NCBI GenBank assembly: GCA_002345925.1
Contig: DDWM01000037.1
Span: 1 to 22,721 of the forward strand
Direction: 5' to 3'
Length of the DNA stretch: 22,721 nt
DNA from: Actinobacteria bacterium UBA2286
GTDB lineage: Bacteria > Actinomycetota > Coriobacteriia > Anaerosomatales > Anaerosomataceae
The stretch's first letter is position 1; the number at the start of each line of letters is the position of its first letter. The notes beneath the pieces are model-generated. The model was given only the letters and a program-made list of their open reading frames with translations, was not told the DNA's origin and made no database searches. Shown here piece by piece: positions 1 through 8,010 of the stretch. Made by a program: the position numbers and the translations under genes.

Positions 1-335
1 ACGGCGGCATGTCCGACAACATCCGAACCTCGCTCTATGACGCGCACTACGAGGCGCTCATCGCCAACAAGGCGGACAAGCCGCGCGAGATGGTGGCGAC
101 AGTCGCTGGCAAGCACTGCGAGAGCGGCGACATCGTCGTCAACGATGCCCCGCTGCAGGTTCCTGAAGTCGGCGACGTGCTCTGTGTCTGCGCGACCGGC
201 GCCTACTGCCAGTCAATGAGCAGCAACTACAACAAGCAGGTGCGCCCTGGCGTCGTGATGGTGAACGACGGTCAGGCCCGCGTGATCGTTCGCCGAGAGA
301 CGTACGACGACCTCATGAAGTGTGAGCTAGGGTAG
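1..335 (+). CDS. lysA: Diaminopimelate decarboxylase, C-terminal part (5' end outside window)
   Basis: This is the last ~110 residues of the PLP enzyme that decarboxylates meso-diaminopimelate to L-lysine. The reading frame is already open at base 1: the first complete codons read Gly-Gly, and bases 1-2 fit the end of an Asp codon. This gives the family's DGGMSDN motif, so the ATG at position 9 is internal and not a start. The active-site segment CESGD follows at bases 118-132, and the conserved GAY...SMSSNYN segment is at about bases 199-231. Stop is TAG at 333-335. hom and thrB follow, so lysine and threonine genes of the aspartate family are neighbours. An 85-base gap with a possible promoter separates lysA from hom. 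Family assignment is firm; only the 5' truncation limits the entry. Confidence 0.93.
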   Translation, partial: GGMSDNIRTSLYDAHYEALIANKADKPREMVATVAGKHCESGDIVVNDAPLQVPEVGDVLCVCATGAYCQSMSSNYNKQVRPGVVMVNDGQARVIVRRETYDDLMKCELG

Positions 336-362
336 AGTCCGCGCTCACTTATCTCCCTCGGC

Positions 363-368
363 TACAAT
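363..368 (+). promoter_or_regulatory. Candidate -10 element upstream of hom
   Basis: TACAAT lies in the 85-base gap between lysA and hom, about 52 bases before the hom start. No good -35 hexamer is visible at the usual distance. The same nine bases GCTACAATG recur upstream of rpiB, which gives mild support. A short 5-bp inverted repeat (381-385 with 394-398) lies between this box and the hom ribosome binding site. Confidence 0.35.
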
Positions 369-420
369 GGACACACCGTGCGCTAACCCTGCGTAGCGGT
401 TCGGATTCCAGGAGGACTTC

Positions 421-1710
421 ATGCGTACAGTTCGTGTCGGTCTCATCGGCCTTGGTACTGTCGGTTCCGGCGTCGTCGATATCCTTCGTCGGCATCGGGC
501 GGACTTCGTCACGCGCGCCGGTGTAGATATCGAGCTCACGCGTTTCGCGGATCGCAACGAGGCACGCTTCGAGGAGCTCGGCCTCCCCGCCGAGGCATGC
601 ACGACCGATGCCGCAGACGTGCTTGCGGACCCCAACGTTGATGTCGTCATCGAGCTGATCGGTGGCACCGGTGTCGCCCGCGATGTGGTGCTCGGCGCTC
701 TCTCGGCCGGTAAGAACGTCGTCACAGCCAACAAGGCGCTCATGGCAAGTCATGGCCGAGAAGTGATGGACGCGGCCGACACGCACGGCGTAGACATCCT
801 GTTCGAGGCGGCCGTCGGTGGCGGCATACCGATCATCGGGCCGCTCAAGCACGCGCTCGTCAGCAATGAGATCACTGCCGTATACGGCATCGTCAACGGC
901 ACCACCAACTACATGCTCACCCGCATGGCCGAAGATGGCCTCGACTACGATGCCGCGCTTGCAGAAGCGCAGGAACGTGGATTCGCCGAGGCTGACCCTA
1001 CAGCTGACGTTGATGGTCTGGACGCCGCTGCAAAGATCGCGATTCTCTCGTCGATCGCCTTCAATTCGCGTGTGACGTTCGCCCAGGTTCCGGTTGAAGG
1101 CATCAGGTCGCTTTCTCCCGAAGACATCGCATACGCAACGGAGATGGGTTACACCATCAAGCTGATCGCCATCGCGCGTCGTGCCGAGGGTGGCATCGAC
1201 GTCCGCGTCCACCCAACGATGATCCGCGAAGAGCATCCGCTCGCGAAGGTCTCGGGTGTCTACAACGCCATCTACGTCGTCGGTGACTCCGTCGGCGAGA
1301 CCATGTTCTTCGGCGAAGGCGCCGGGTCGCTTCCGGCTGCTTCGGCGGTTGTCGGCGACGTCATCGAGGTTGCGCGTCACATCCAGCGCGGATGCCTCGC
1401 GCTCGTTGGCTGCACGTGCCACGAAGAGCTCGCGGTGCGAGATATTGGAGAGCTTGAGACCGGCTACTACGTGCGTCTGCTCGTAGCTGACGAACCCGGC
1501 GTGCTGGCTGCTGTCGCGAGCATCTTCGGCACGCACGGCGTGTCGCTCGCCTCGGTCATCCAGAAGCGCACCGACGACGAGGGCGGCGCAGAGATCGTGT
1601 GGGTCACGCACCGCGCCGCCGAGCGCGACTTGCAGGCCGCTATCGAGGAGATTCGCGCCCTCGACGTGGTGGACGCTATCGCGGCGACGATTCGCGTAGA
1701 GGAGCTGTGA
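421..1710 (+). CDS. hom: Homoserine dehydrogenase with C-terminal ACT domain
   Basis: Reduces L-aspartate-4-semialdehyde to L-homoserine with NAD(P)H, the branch point to threonine and methionine. The 429-residue product begins with a Rossmann dinucleotide fold (GLIGLGTVGSG, residues 7-17). It then has the homoserine dehydrogenase catalytic domain with TANKAL and NGTTNYML motifs and the EADPTADVDG segment. Residues from about 350 to 425 form an ACT domain, which in this family usually gives feedback inhibition by threonine. The ATG at 421 has a strong ribosome binding site (AGGAGG, about 6 bases upstream). The stop overlaps the thrB start (GTGA), so the two are translationally coupled. Length and domain order are normal for the family. 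Confidence 0.96.
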   Translation: MRTVRVGLIGLGTVGSGVVDILRRHRADFVTRAGVDIELTRFADRNEARFEELGLPAEACTTDAADVLADPNVDVVIELIGGTGVARDVVLGALSAGKNVVTANKALMASHGREVMDAADTHGVDILFEAAVGGGIPIIGPLKHALVSNEITAVYGIVNGTTNYMLTRMAEDGLDYDAALAEAQERGFAEADPTADVDGLDAAAKIAILSSIAFNSRVTFAQVPVEGIRSLSPEDIAYATEMGYTIKLIAIARRAEGGIDVRVHPTMIREEHPLAKVSGVYNAIYVVGDSVGETMFFGEGAGSLPAASAVVGDVIEVARHIQRGCLALVGCTCHEELAVRDIGELETGYYVRLLVADEPGVLAAVASIFGTHGVSLASVIQKRTDDEGGAEIVWVTHRAAERDLQAAIEEIRALDVVDAIAATIRVEEL

Positions 1711-2618
1711 CGCTCCCCGTGGCCGCTCGCGTTCGTGTTCCCGCAACATCTGCCAATCTCGGCCCCGGATACGACTCATTCGGTCTGGCGCTTGCGCTCT
1801 ACGACGTCTTTGATGCCGAGCCGGCGGAGGCCTGGCGCGTGGACGTCGTCGGCGAAGGGGAGGGCATCCTCTCTGTCGGCGAAGACAACGAGGTCGTGCG
1901 CGCCATGAAGCGCGTGTTCGCCGAGGTCGGCTACACTGGCGCCGCAATCGTGCGCTGCGACAACGGCATCCCGGTTGGACGTGGGCTGGGTTCCTCGGCA
2001 GCAGCGATCGTCGGCGGTCTGCTGCTTGGCGACATCATCTCCGGCTCGGAGCTCACCCGTGAGCGGATCTTTGAACTTGCGTCCGAGTTAGAGGGACATC
2101 CCGATAATGTCGCCGCCGCTGTCTTTGGCGGCTTCACCATGTGCTGGAGCGAAGGTGGAGCGCCGCGCGTGGCGCGCATAGAGCCTGGCGGTGGCCTCGC
2201 CGCCGTCGTTGCCGTGAGCGACACAAGCCTGCCCACCGTCGAGGCCCGTGAGGCGTTGCCGGACTCCATCCCGCACGTGGACGCGGCATTCAGCGCCGGG
2301 CGCGCCGGTCTCCTCTCGGCAGGCATCACGCTCGGCAGAAGCGACCTCATCGCGGCTGGCCTTGCCGATCGGCTACACGAGCCGTACCGGGAACGCCTGG
2401 TGCCAGACGCAGCCCTCACGCGCAGCGCGCTCATCTCGGCAGGTGCGACCGGGGCGGTGCTTTCCGGCGCGGGTCCCACCGTGCTCGGCTTGCTTGCTGC
2501 CGAGAGTGACGGGGCCGCACTTGAGCTGGCAGGCGAGGTCGCCGATCGGGTCGGGACGCTTCCTGGGCGCCATGCGTTCGCGCTCGGCATCGACCGCGAC
2601 GGGGCAGAAGTACACTGA
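1707..2618 (+). CDS. thrB: Homoserine kinase (GHMP family)
   Basis: Phosphorylates L-homoserine to O-phospho-L-homoserine with ATP, the step before threonine synthase. The 303-residue protein has the three GHMP-kinase signatures: the N-terminal PATSANLGPGYDSFG segment, the phosphate-binding GRGLGSSAAA (residues 91-100), and SGAGPT near residues 253-258. EGHPDNVAAAVFGG is also typical. I chose the GTG at 1707 because it overlaps the hom stop as GTGA, has GAGGAG just upstream, and puts the first family motif at the normal distance from the N-terminus. The open frame extends further upstream to 1599, but that part lies inside hom and is unlike the family. thrC is not in the window. Confidence 0.95.
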   Translation: MTLPVAARVRVPATSANLGPGYDSFGLALALYDVFDAEPAEAWRVDVVGEGEGILSVGEDNEVVRAMKRVFAEVGYTGAAIVRCDNGIPVGRGLGSSAAAIVGGLLLGDIISGSELTRERIFELASELEGHPDNVAAAVFGGFTMCWSEGGAPRVARIEPGGGLAAVVAVSDTSLPTVEAREALPDSIPHVDAAFSAGRAGLLSAGITLGRSDLIAAGLADRLHEPYRERLVPDAALTRSALISAGATGAVLSGAGPTVLGLLAAESDGAALELAGEVADRVGTLPGRHAFALGIDRDGAEVH

Positions 2619-2635
2619 TGCCGAGGAGGTGTGAG

Positions 2636-4042
2636 GTGCCGGCTGCGATCACAGGGGACGCGAGGAGCACGCGACCGTCCGCGCGCAGCGCGGCGATCCT
2701 TGCGCTTTGTGTCGTGGCAGCTGCAGCTATCGGCGCGTATCTGTCCTATTCGGGCCTTCAATGGCCGAGCGGGTACGTGATGTTGCCGGCGACGATCGCG
2801 GTTGTGCTCGCCGCCATAGCCCTCACTCGACCCGATGTCGGCGTTGTCTTGTTGCTTGTCGCGATTCCGCTCTTCGACTTCGCGACTCTCGGTCCCGCCA
2901 GCGCTCCGTTCACGGCTGCCCATGTGTTGCTCGTGGCGACGATTCTTGGGTGGCTCGCTCGTGTCGTACGCGATCGCGGTGCGGCGCTTCCGGCGCCAAC
3001 GTGGCTTCTCGGCGGCCTTGCGCTTCTGGTCGTCGCGGGGCTCGGTTCGATGCTCGCCTCGCTTGCTCCTGCCACTACCGCCTTCAACACGTTCCGTTTG
3101 CTGACGTTGTTCTTGCTCTCGGCGGTCGTCATGTGGCGCGCGTCGACGCCTAAGCGCGCGCAAGAACTCATCGTCTGGCTCGTCTGGATAGCCGTGGCGC
3201 TCGTGGGCGTGGAAGTGCTGCAGTATCTCGTACCGGACATCGGAATCGGTCGCATCGCCACCCAGGGCCTTGAGTCATCTGCACTGCTCGTGCGACCCGC
3301 AGTGTTCTTCCTTGACCCGAACTTCCTCGCAGGCTATCTGTCCGCCGCCGCATTGGTGTGCTTTGCGATGCTGGTGCGGAGTCGCAGGTGGATGGAGGTC
3401 GTGGGTTGGGGAGTACCCGGCGCGATCACCGCCGCAGGAATGCTGATCACCTTTTCGCGGTCAGCGTGGGTCGGATTTGCCGTCGGCGCGGTGCTCGTGT
3501 TGCTCACCGCGCCCGCCAAGCGGCGCAAGTGGCTCATCATCGCCACCGCTGCACTCGCGTTCGCAGCGATCCCGTTCTTGCCATCAACGATCACGGACCG
3601 GGTTGCCACGCTGTTTGATCCGCAGTCCGTGAACTCGCTCTCCACGCGCTACCTGATGATCGTCTCAAGTGTAGCGATGCTCGGACGCTACTGGCTCACG
3701 GGTACCGGCCTTGGCGCCTTTGAGCTCGCTTACCCGGCGTACCGGCAACCCGGGGCGCTCTTCCGTATCCTGCATCCACATCAGTTGTTCTTGTCGCTGT
3801 GGGTGGAGATGGGGCTGCTCGGCCTGCTTGCCGAGCTGGTCATTGTCGCCGGCATCGGCGTGGCGTGGCTCAAGATCCATCGCCGAGGCTACCCCGGCCT
3901 GAGCGTCGCGGTGCTCGTTGCGGCGGTCGCGTTGGTTGTTGAGTCGTTCTTCCAGTACTATCTGTTCTTCGAGTACCTCTGGCTGTTCCTGGCACTTCTG
4001 GCAGCTGTATCGGTCCATCGCGAGGAGGTCTCCGGTGCCTGA
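2636..4042 (+). CDS. O-antigen ligase/polymerase-like multi-spanning membrane protein (Wzy/WaaL type)
   Basis: A 468-residue protein with about a dozen hydrophobic segments. It resembles the Wzy_C/O-antigen ligase superfamily, which joins undecaprenyl-linked glycan units or transfers glycans outside the membrane. Visible family-like features are the ITFSRSAWVG segment (residues 271-280), the large extracytoplasmic loop after it, a GTGLGAFE segment near 356-363, a His-Pro-His at 380-382, and the WVEMGLLGLLAEL helix. The GTG at 2636 is preferred because GAGGAGG lies 6 bases before it; an ATG at 2618 overlapping the thrB stop would add six residues. The Wzz-like gene follows with an overlapping start, which supports a role in surface polysaccharide assembly. 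The exact glycan and whether it polymerises or ligates cannot be told from sequence. Confidence 0.78.
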   Translation: MPAAITGDARSTRPSARSAAILALCVVAAAAIGAYLSYSGLQWPSGYVMLPATIAVVLAAIALTRPDVGVVLLLVAIPLFDFATLGPASAPFTAAHVLLVATILGWLARVVRDRGAALPAPTWLLGGLALLVVAGLGSMLASLAPATTAFNTFRLLTLFLLSAVVMWRASTPKRAQELIVWLVWIAVALVGVEVLQYLVPDIGIGRIATQGLESSALLVRPAVFFLDPNFLAGYLSAAALVCFAMLVRSRRWMEVVGWGVPGAITAAGMLITFSRSAWVGFAVGAVLVLLTAPAKRRKWLIIATAALAFAAIPFLPSTITDRVATLFDPQSVNSLSTRYLMIVSSVAMLGRYWLTGTGLGAFELAYPAYRQPGALFRILHPHQLFLSLWVEMGLLGLLAELVIVAGIGVAWLKIHRRGYPGLSVAVLVAAVALVVESFFQYYLFFEYLWLFLALLAAVSVHREEVSGA

Positions 4043-4808
4043 GCATCATCACCCCACGTTCCTGGAAGCGGTCCGCCGAGAGTGGTGGATTCCGCTCGTA
4101 GTCATGCTGCTCGCCGGTCTCATCTCGGCCGCGGTGTCCTCGGCAAACCCCGAACCGCTCTATGAGGGCACGGCGTTTCTGAGCGTCGACTCGCCAACGC
4201 TCTCCAAGTTCCCCGACCTGCCGAGAGCCGACTACATGCTTGGTGAGATCACGGGGAGTGAGTTCGCCTCGGTCATCGCCAGCAGGACGCTCGTTGCAAG
4301 CGATACGATTCTGGCCGAGCTACGTGCGTCTACCCGCGACGATCCGCCGCGGCAGCTCGTCATCACCTTTCGCTCACCAGATAAGGCAGAGGCGTCGGCC
4401 GTGACCTCTTCAGCAGCCGGGTACGCGGCTGTCAGGGCCGCTGAGCTTGGCGGCAAGGAGATCTATGAGCTCCAGCGGCGAGTGACCGAGACCCAGCGCG
4501 CGCTCAAAGAAGTGCAGGGTATCCACTCAGACGCGGGCAGAGACGCCAGTGAGGCGTTCAGGTTGTCATCAGCAGGCACTCAGTGGGAGATGCGTATGAG
4601 CCTGTATGAGGACGCTCTCGCACTGCGAACTCTGCGCACCGCCTACTACTACAACGGGAATCTCGATGTCCAAGACGTCGCGCCGGTTCGCCGCCGAGGC
4701 GCGACCATTGTGGGCGCGATCATCTTCGGGCTCGTGCTCGGACTTGTTATAGCCGTGTTCCGGGAGGCGATACTCTCAAGGCCGCCAAAGCCCTCAATCA
4801 CCGAGTAG
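4035..4808 (+). CDS. Wzz-like polysaccharide chain-length/co-polymerase membrane protein
   Basis: A 257-residue protein with the classic Wzz topology: a short cytoplasmic N-terminus, transmembrane helix 1 (about residues 18-36), a long extracytoplasmic region, and transmembrane helix 2 (about 224-241). A helical, charged stretch around residues 138-200 could form the usual coiled coil. It has no C-terminal tyrosine-kinase domain. The YEGTAFLSV segment just after helix 1 is typical of the family. Start is the GTG at 4035, with GAGGAGG 6 bases upstream and an 8-base overlap with the Wzy/WaaL-type gene before it. It probably sets polymer length for that neighbour. No glycosyltransferase cluster is attached within the window. 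Confidence 0.72.
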   Translation: MPEHHHPTFLEAVRREWWIPLVVMLLAGLISAAVSSANPEPLYEGTAFLSVDSPTLSKFPDLPRADYMLGEITGSEFASVIASRTLVASDTILAELRASTRDDPPRQLVITFRSPDKAEASAVTSSAAGYAAVRAAELGGKEIYELQRRVTETQRALKEVQGIHSDAGRDASEAFRLSSAGTQWEMRMSLYEDALALRTLRTAYYYNGNLDVQDVAPVRRRGATIVGAIIFGLVLGLVIAVFREAILSRPPKPSITE

Positions 4809-4832
4809 ACACTGCGAGTCGTCCCGGCGCAC

Positions 4833-4863
4833 TTGACGAGAACGACCGTTATCTGGGAACAAT
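4833..4863 (+). promoter_or_regulatory. Weak candidate promoter for the phosphoesterase-cDPG-rho operon
   Basis: TTGACG at 4833-4838 is a good -35 match. The best -10 candidate is AACAAT at 4858-4863, but the 19-base spacing is long and the box is weak. It lies in the 119-base gap between the Wzz-like gene and the phosphoesterase, the only real gap between 1707 and 10019. A promoter is expected here. The exact elements are uncertain. Confidence 0.3.
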
Positions 4864-4927
4864 AGGAATGTCCCCCCCAGTTATTCTCGCTTCTTCCACG
4901 GTTGTAGTTACCGGTCGGAGGACCCCC

Positions 4928-5719
4928 ATGAGCGACGCCAAGCCATTCATCATCGCGCAGATATCGGATCTGCACTGCGGCTCGCAGTATCACATCCCGA
5001 GCCTGGCCACACGCGTGGTCGATGAAATCAACGACTTGCAGCCTGATGTTCTGGTTGTCACCGGCGACCTCACGGACATGGGGTTTCGGCAGGAGTTCAA
5101 GGCCGCGAAGAACCTAATCAACCGCATGAACGTTGAGAACAAGATGGTTCTGCTCGGCAATCACGACGCACGCAATGTCGGAGACATGCACTTCGAGGAG
5201 CTCTTTGGGGCGCGTTCGACCGAGCTCAAGCTACCCGGCGTGCGCATCCTTGGGCTTGACTCATCCGAGCCGGACCTTGATGGCGGGCGTGTCGGTCGTG
5301 AGCGGTACCGGTGGATCGAGGAGCGATTCTCGGATCCCGACGAATTCAAGATCGTTTGCGTGCATCACCATCTGCTTCCCGTTCCAGGAACCGGTCGGGA
5401 GCGAAACATCGTCTTCGATGCCGGCGATTTGTTGCGCGTGCTCACGACGAGCGGCTGCAACATGGTTCTCTGCGGCCACAAGCACGTCCCGCACGTTTGG
5501 CGACTGGAGAGCATGGTTGTAGTCAACGCCGGCACCGCGTGCTCTTACCGGCTCCGCGGCAAGACGCAGGCTTCCTACAACATCATCGAGGTCTACCCTG
5601 ATCGCGTTCGTATCGTTCTTAAGCATCCGTTCGGTGACCCTGAACCGGTCGCCGACTTTGAGCGGACCCCGGCTCGCGATTGTCTATGGCATCCAGCTTC
5701 GGGAGGTGAGGCGCTGTGA
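4928..5719 (+). CDS. Calcineurin-like metallophosphoesterase (CpdA-like)
   Basis: A 263-residue soluble protein with the full metal-binding set of the calcineurin-like phosphoesterases: D14-x-H16, GD (D47), GNHD (N78, H79), H146 in a HHH run, and GHKH (H184, H186). Members hydrolyse phosphodiesters, phosphomonoesters or pyrophosphates with two metal ions. The ATG at 4928 has GGAGGA 5-6 bases upstream and begins just before the first metal motif; the ATG at 4868 would add 20 residues unlike the family. The stop overlaps the start of the cDPG synthetase gene (GTGA), so the two are translationally coupled. The context suggests hydrolysis of cDPG or of 2,3-diphosphoglycerate, but this is inference. 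Cyclic AMP or another nucleotide is an alternative substrate. Confidence 0.85.
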   Translation: MSDAKPFIIAQISDLHCGSQYHIPSLATRVVDEINDLQPDVLVVTGDLTDMGFRQEFKAAKNLINRMNVENKMVLLGNHDARNVGDMHFEELFGARSTELKLPGVRILGLDSSEPDLDGGRVGRERYRWIEERFSDPDEFKIVCVHHHLLPVPGTGRERNIVFDAGDLLRVLTTSGCNMVLCGHKHVPHVWRLESMVVVNAGTACSYRLRGKTQASYNIIEVYPDRVRIVLKHPFGDPEPVADFERTPARDCLWHPASGGEAL

Positions 5720-7056
5720 GTACCGTTGTTGCGCTGATTGACGGAGAGCATTACCCGCCGGTCGTGCGTGCCGCACTTGCGGCGCTCGGCGCCGAATTCG
5801 ATATCGTGACCGCCGCGTTCATAGGTGGCACCGAGAAGGTGGACGCCTCGGCAGAAGACGCGTACGGCGTCCCGGTCGTGTTCGCCGCTACCGCCGAGGA
5901 GGCTCTGAAGACCGCGATCGAGCGCTACGGCCCTCGCGCGGTCGTGGACCTCTCGGATGAGCCTGTGATCAGCTCTGCCACGCGCTTCCGGCTTGCTTCG
6001 ATAGCGCTTGGTGCGGGTGTCTCTTATCGCGGTTCGGACTTCTTGTTCACGCCGCCCTGCCCTAAGCTCGAGCTGCGTACGCCGACGCTTGCGATAATCG
6101 GCACGGGTAAGCGCGTGGGCAAGACGGGTTTCTCGGCATACGTGGCTCGCTACCTCAAGGCGAGCGGCCGCAACGTCGTAGTTGTGGCTATGGGCCGAGG
6201 CGGTCCCTCGGATCCGGAGCTGATCAGGGGGGACGAGGTCTCGCTGTCGACCGAAGACCTGCTCGCGCTTGCCGCGCAGGGCAAGCATGCCTCCTCGGAC
6301 AACTACGAAGACGCGGTCATGAGCCGGGTGGCGACGGTAGGGTGTCGCCGCTGTGGCGGTGGCATGGCTGGCGATACGTTCTTCAGCAATGTCCCCGAAG
6401 GCGCACGTCTCGCAGACGGCCTCGGAATGGACATCGTCATGCTTGAGGGCTCGGGAGCAGCGATCCCGCCAGTGAAGGCCAATGCGACCGTTTTGGTGAT
6501 CGGCGCGGCGCAGGGCCCCGGCTACGTCCACGACTACTTCGGCCCGTTCAGGTTGGCGCGCGCGGACGCTGTCATACTCGCCGGCGCCGAGGAGCCGGTT
6601 GCTTCTCCTGCCGAGGTCGAAGCGATGCTCGCGGCGATCGCGATTCAGCGCCCAGACCTTCCCGTGGCGTGCATAGGGTTCCGGCCGCTTCCGCTCGAGT
6701 CGGTGGAAGGGAAGCGCGTGTTCTTTGCTACGACGGCACCGCCCGCACTGTTGCCAAAGCTCACTGAGTACCTTGAAGCCGAGCAAGGCTGCAAGGTAGT
6801 GGCCGCTAGTGCGCATCTGTCTAACCGGTCTTTGTTGCGAGCCGATCTTGATGCCGCAGCGGGCACCTTCGACGTTCTGTTGAGCGAGCTCAAGGCAGCA
6901 GCGATCGATGTGGTCGCAGCTGCAGGCGCGCAGGCAGGTGTCCCCACTGTGCTTTGTGACAATGTGCCGATTCCGCTCGGCGGAATGCCTGTAGATGAAC
7001 TCATCGAGATGTCCGTTGACCTTGCGCTCAAGCGCGGAAGCACTAGGAGCGAATGA
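5716..7056 (+). CDS. cpgS: Cyclic 2,3-diphosphoglycerate synthetase
   Basis: Resembles the archaeal enzyme that uses ATP to close 2,3-diphosphoglycerate into cyclic 2,3-diphosphoglycerate, forming an internal pyrophosphate ring. The 446-residue length is close to the methanogen enzymes. It has the characteristic N-terminus LIDGEHYPPVV (residues 7-17), a P-loop GTGKRVGKT (129-137), the VAMGRGGPSDPE segment (157-168), a CRRCGGG segment with two cysteines (C210, C213), and the EGSGAAIPPV segment (244-253). The GTG at 5716 overlaps the phosphoesterase stop and has GGGAGGTGAG 5 bases upstream. The next gene is 2-phosphoglycerate kinase, which makes its substrate; that pairing strongly supports the call. 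I recognise it by family resemblance and have not aligned it. Confidence 0.88.
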   Translation: MSTVVALIDGEHYPPVVRAALAALGAEFDIVTAAFIGGTEKVDASAEDAYGVPVVFAATAEEALKTAIERYGPRAVVDLSDEPVISSATRFRLASIALGAGVSYRGSDFLFTPPCPKLELRTPTLAIIGTGKRVGKTGFSAYVARYLKASGRNVVVVAMGRGGPSDPELIRGDEVSLSTEDLLALAAQGKHASSDNYEDAVMSRVATVGCRRCGGGMAGDTFFSNVPEGARLADGLGMDIVMLEGSGAAIPPVKANATVLVIGAAQGPGYVHDYFGPFRLARADAVILAGAEEPVASPAEVEAMLAAIAIQRPDLPVACIGFRPLPLESVEGKRVFFATTAPPALLPKLTEYLEAEQGCKVVAASAHLSNRSLLRADLDAAAGTFDVLLSELKAAAIDVVAAAGAQAGVPTVLCDNVPIPLGGMPVDELIEMSVDLALKRGSTRSE

Positions 7057-8006
7057 TGCCGGGACAGAACTCGCGGATTCTCATCAAGGACGAGAAGCAC
7101 GGCCTGCCCTACAGCAAGGGACTGATGGCGCAGTCCTTCACCGCGACTGGCCTGTCGCCAGCGAAGGCTTACCTTGCGGCTCAGCGGATCCAAGATGAGA
7201 TGCGCCAGCGAGAGTTGCGCGAGGTCTCTCTCGAGGAGCTGCAAGAGATGGCGGTTGCCGTACTCGAGGAGCAGGCCGGGCCAGAATACGCACGCCGCTA
7301 CATGAAGCTCCGGGAGCTCGCGAACCTCGATCGGCCACTCGTCATCCTCATCGGCGGTACCACCGGCGTAGGCAAGTCGACGATTGCAACAGAGATCGCA
7401 CACCGGCTCGGTATTACTCGTATTGTCTCGACGGATTCCATTCGTGAGGTAATGCGTGGTATCTTTACTCGGGACCTCATGCCAGCGATCTACGAAAGCT
7501 CCTTTAACGCGTGGCGCGGACTGAGGGTTCCCGTCCCCCACGGTGCAAATCCCGTCATCGTCGGCTTCCGCGAGCAGACCGCGGCCGTCATCACCGGCAT
7601 CAGGTCTCTCATCGAGCGGGCTTCTGTCGAGGGCGAGAGTCTTGTCATCGAGGGCGTTCACATGGTTCCGGGTTACATCGAGCCTTCCCAGTTCAAGAAT
7701 GCGTCGGTCGTGCAGTTGCTCGTTGCGGTCGACGACGAAGAGGCCCACCGGAGTCACTTCTACATCAGGGAAGTCCAAACGGACGGCACCCGTCCGTTTG
7801 AGAAATATCGGGCCAACTTTGGGAACATCCGACTGCTCGGCAGGTATATCGAAGACCTGGCAGTTGAGCACGGAATCCCGATCGTTCACAGCCACCAACT
7901 CGACCGAACGGTTGCCGAGGTGCTTGAACTAGTTGTCAACGTGGCTATTCGCGGAGACGAGCGAACATCGTCAATGCCGACGGTCGCCTCGACAGAAGGA
8001 GAGTAA
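7056..8006 (+). CDS. 2-phosphoglycerate kinase with N-terminal ATP-cone-like domain
   Basis: Phosphorylates 2-phosphoglycerate to 2,3-diphosphoglycerate with ATP, the first step of cDPG synthesis. The 316-residue protein has an ATP-cone-like domain (about residues 8-85: a basic strand, SKGLMAQSFTATGLSPAKAY, helices, then a RRYMKLREL end). A kinase domain follows, with the P-loop GGTTGVGKST (100-109) and STDSIREVMR (about residues 125-134). This two-domain layout matches the Methanothermus type of 2-phosphoglycerate kinase. Two ATG codons overlap the synthetase stop. I chose 7056 because AGGAG is then 6 bases away; 7053 leaves only 3. The transaldolase follows after 4 bases. 2,3-diphosphoglycerate is also the cofactor of one class of phosphoglycerate mutase, which is a second possible use. 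Confidence 0.88.
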   Translation: MPGQNSRILIKDEKHGLPYSKGLMAQSFTATGLSPAKAYLAAQRIQDEMRQRELREVSLEELQEMAVAVLEEQAGPEYARRYMKLRELANLDRPLVILIGGTTGVGKSTIATEIAHRLGITRIVSTDSIREVMRGIFTRDLMPAIYESSFNAWRGLRVPVPHGANPVIVGFREQTAAVITGIRSLIERASVEGESLVIEGVHMVPGYIEPSQFKNASVVQLLVAVDDEEAHRSHFYIREVQTDGTRPFEKYRANFGNIRLLGRYIEDLAVEHGIPIVHSHQLDRTVAEVLELVVNVAIRGDERTSSMPTVASTEGE

Positions 8007-8010
8007 TCGC

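Noticed and set aside
349..1947. Long minus-strand open frame of 532 codons opposite hom and thrB
   Set aside because: It mirrors the codon pattern of two certain + strand genes, is Arg-rich and low in complexity, matches no family, and has no supporting ribosome binding site.
1931..3163. Long minus-strand open frame opposite thrB and the Wzy/WaaL-type gene
   Set aside because: Repetitive Arg/Ala/Pro composition typical of a GC-rich frame shadow; the + strand genes here are well supported.
5593..7898. Two overlapping long minus-strand open frames opposite the cDPG genes
   Set aside because: They oppose recognised + strand enzymes, overlap each other and show no family motifs.
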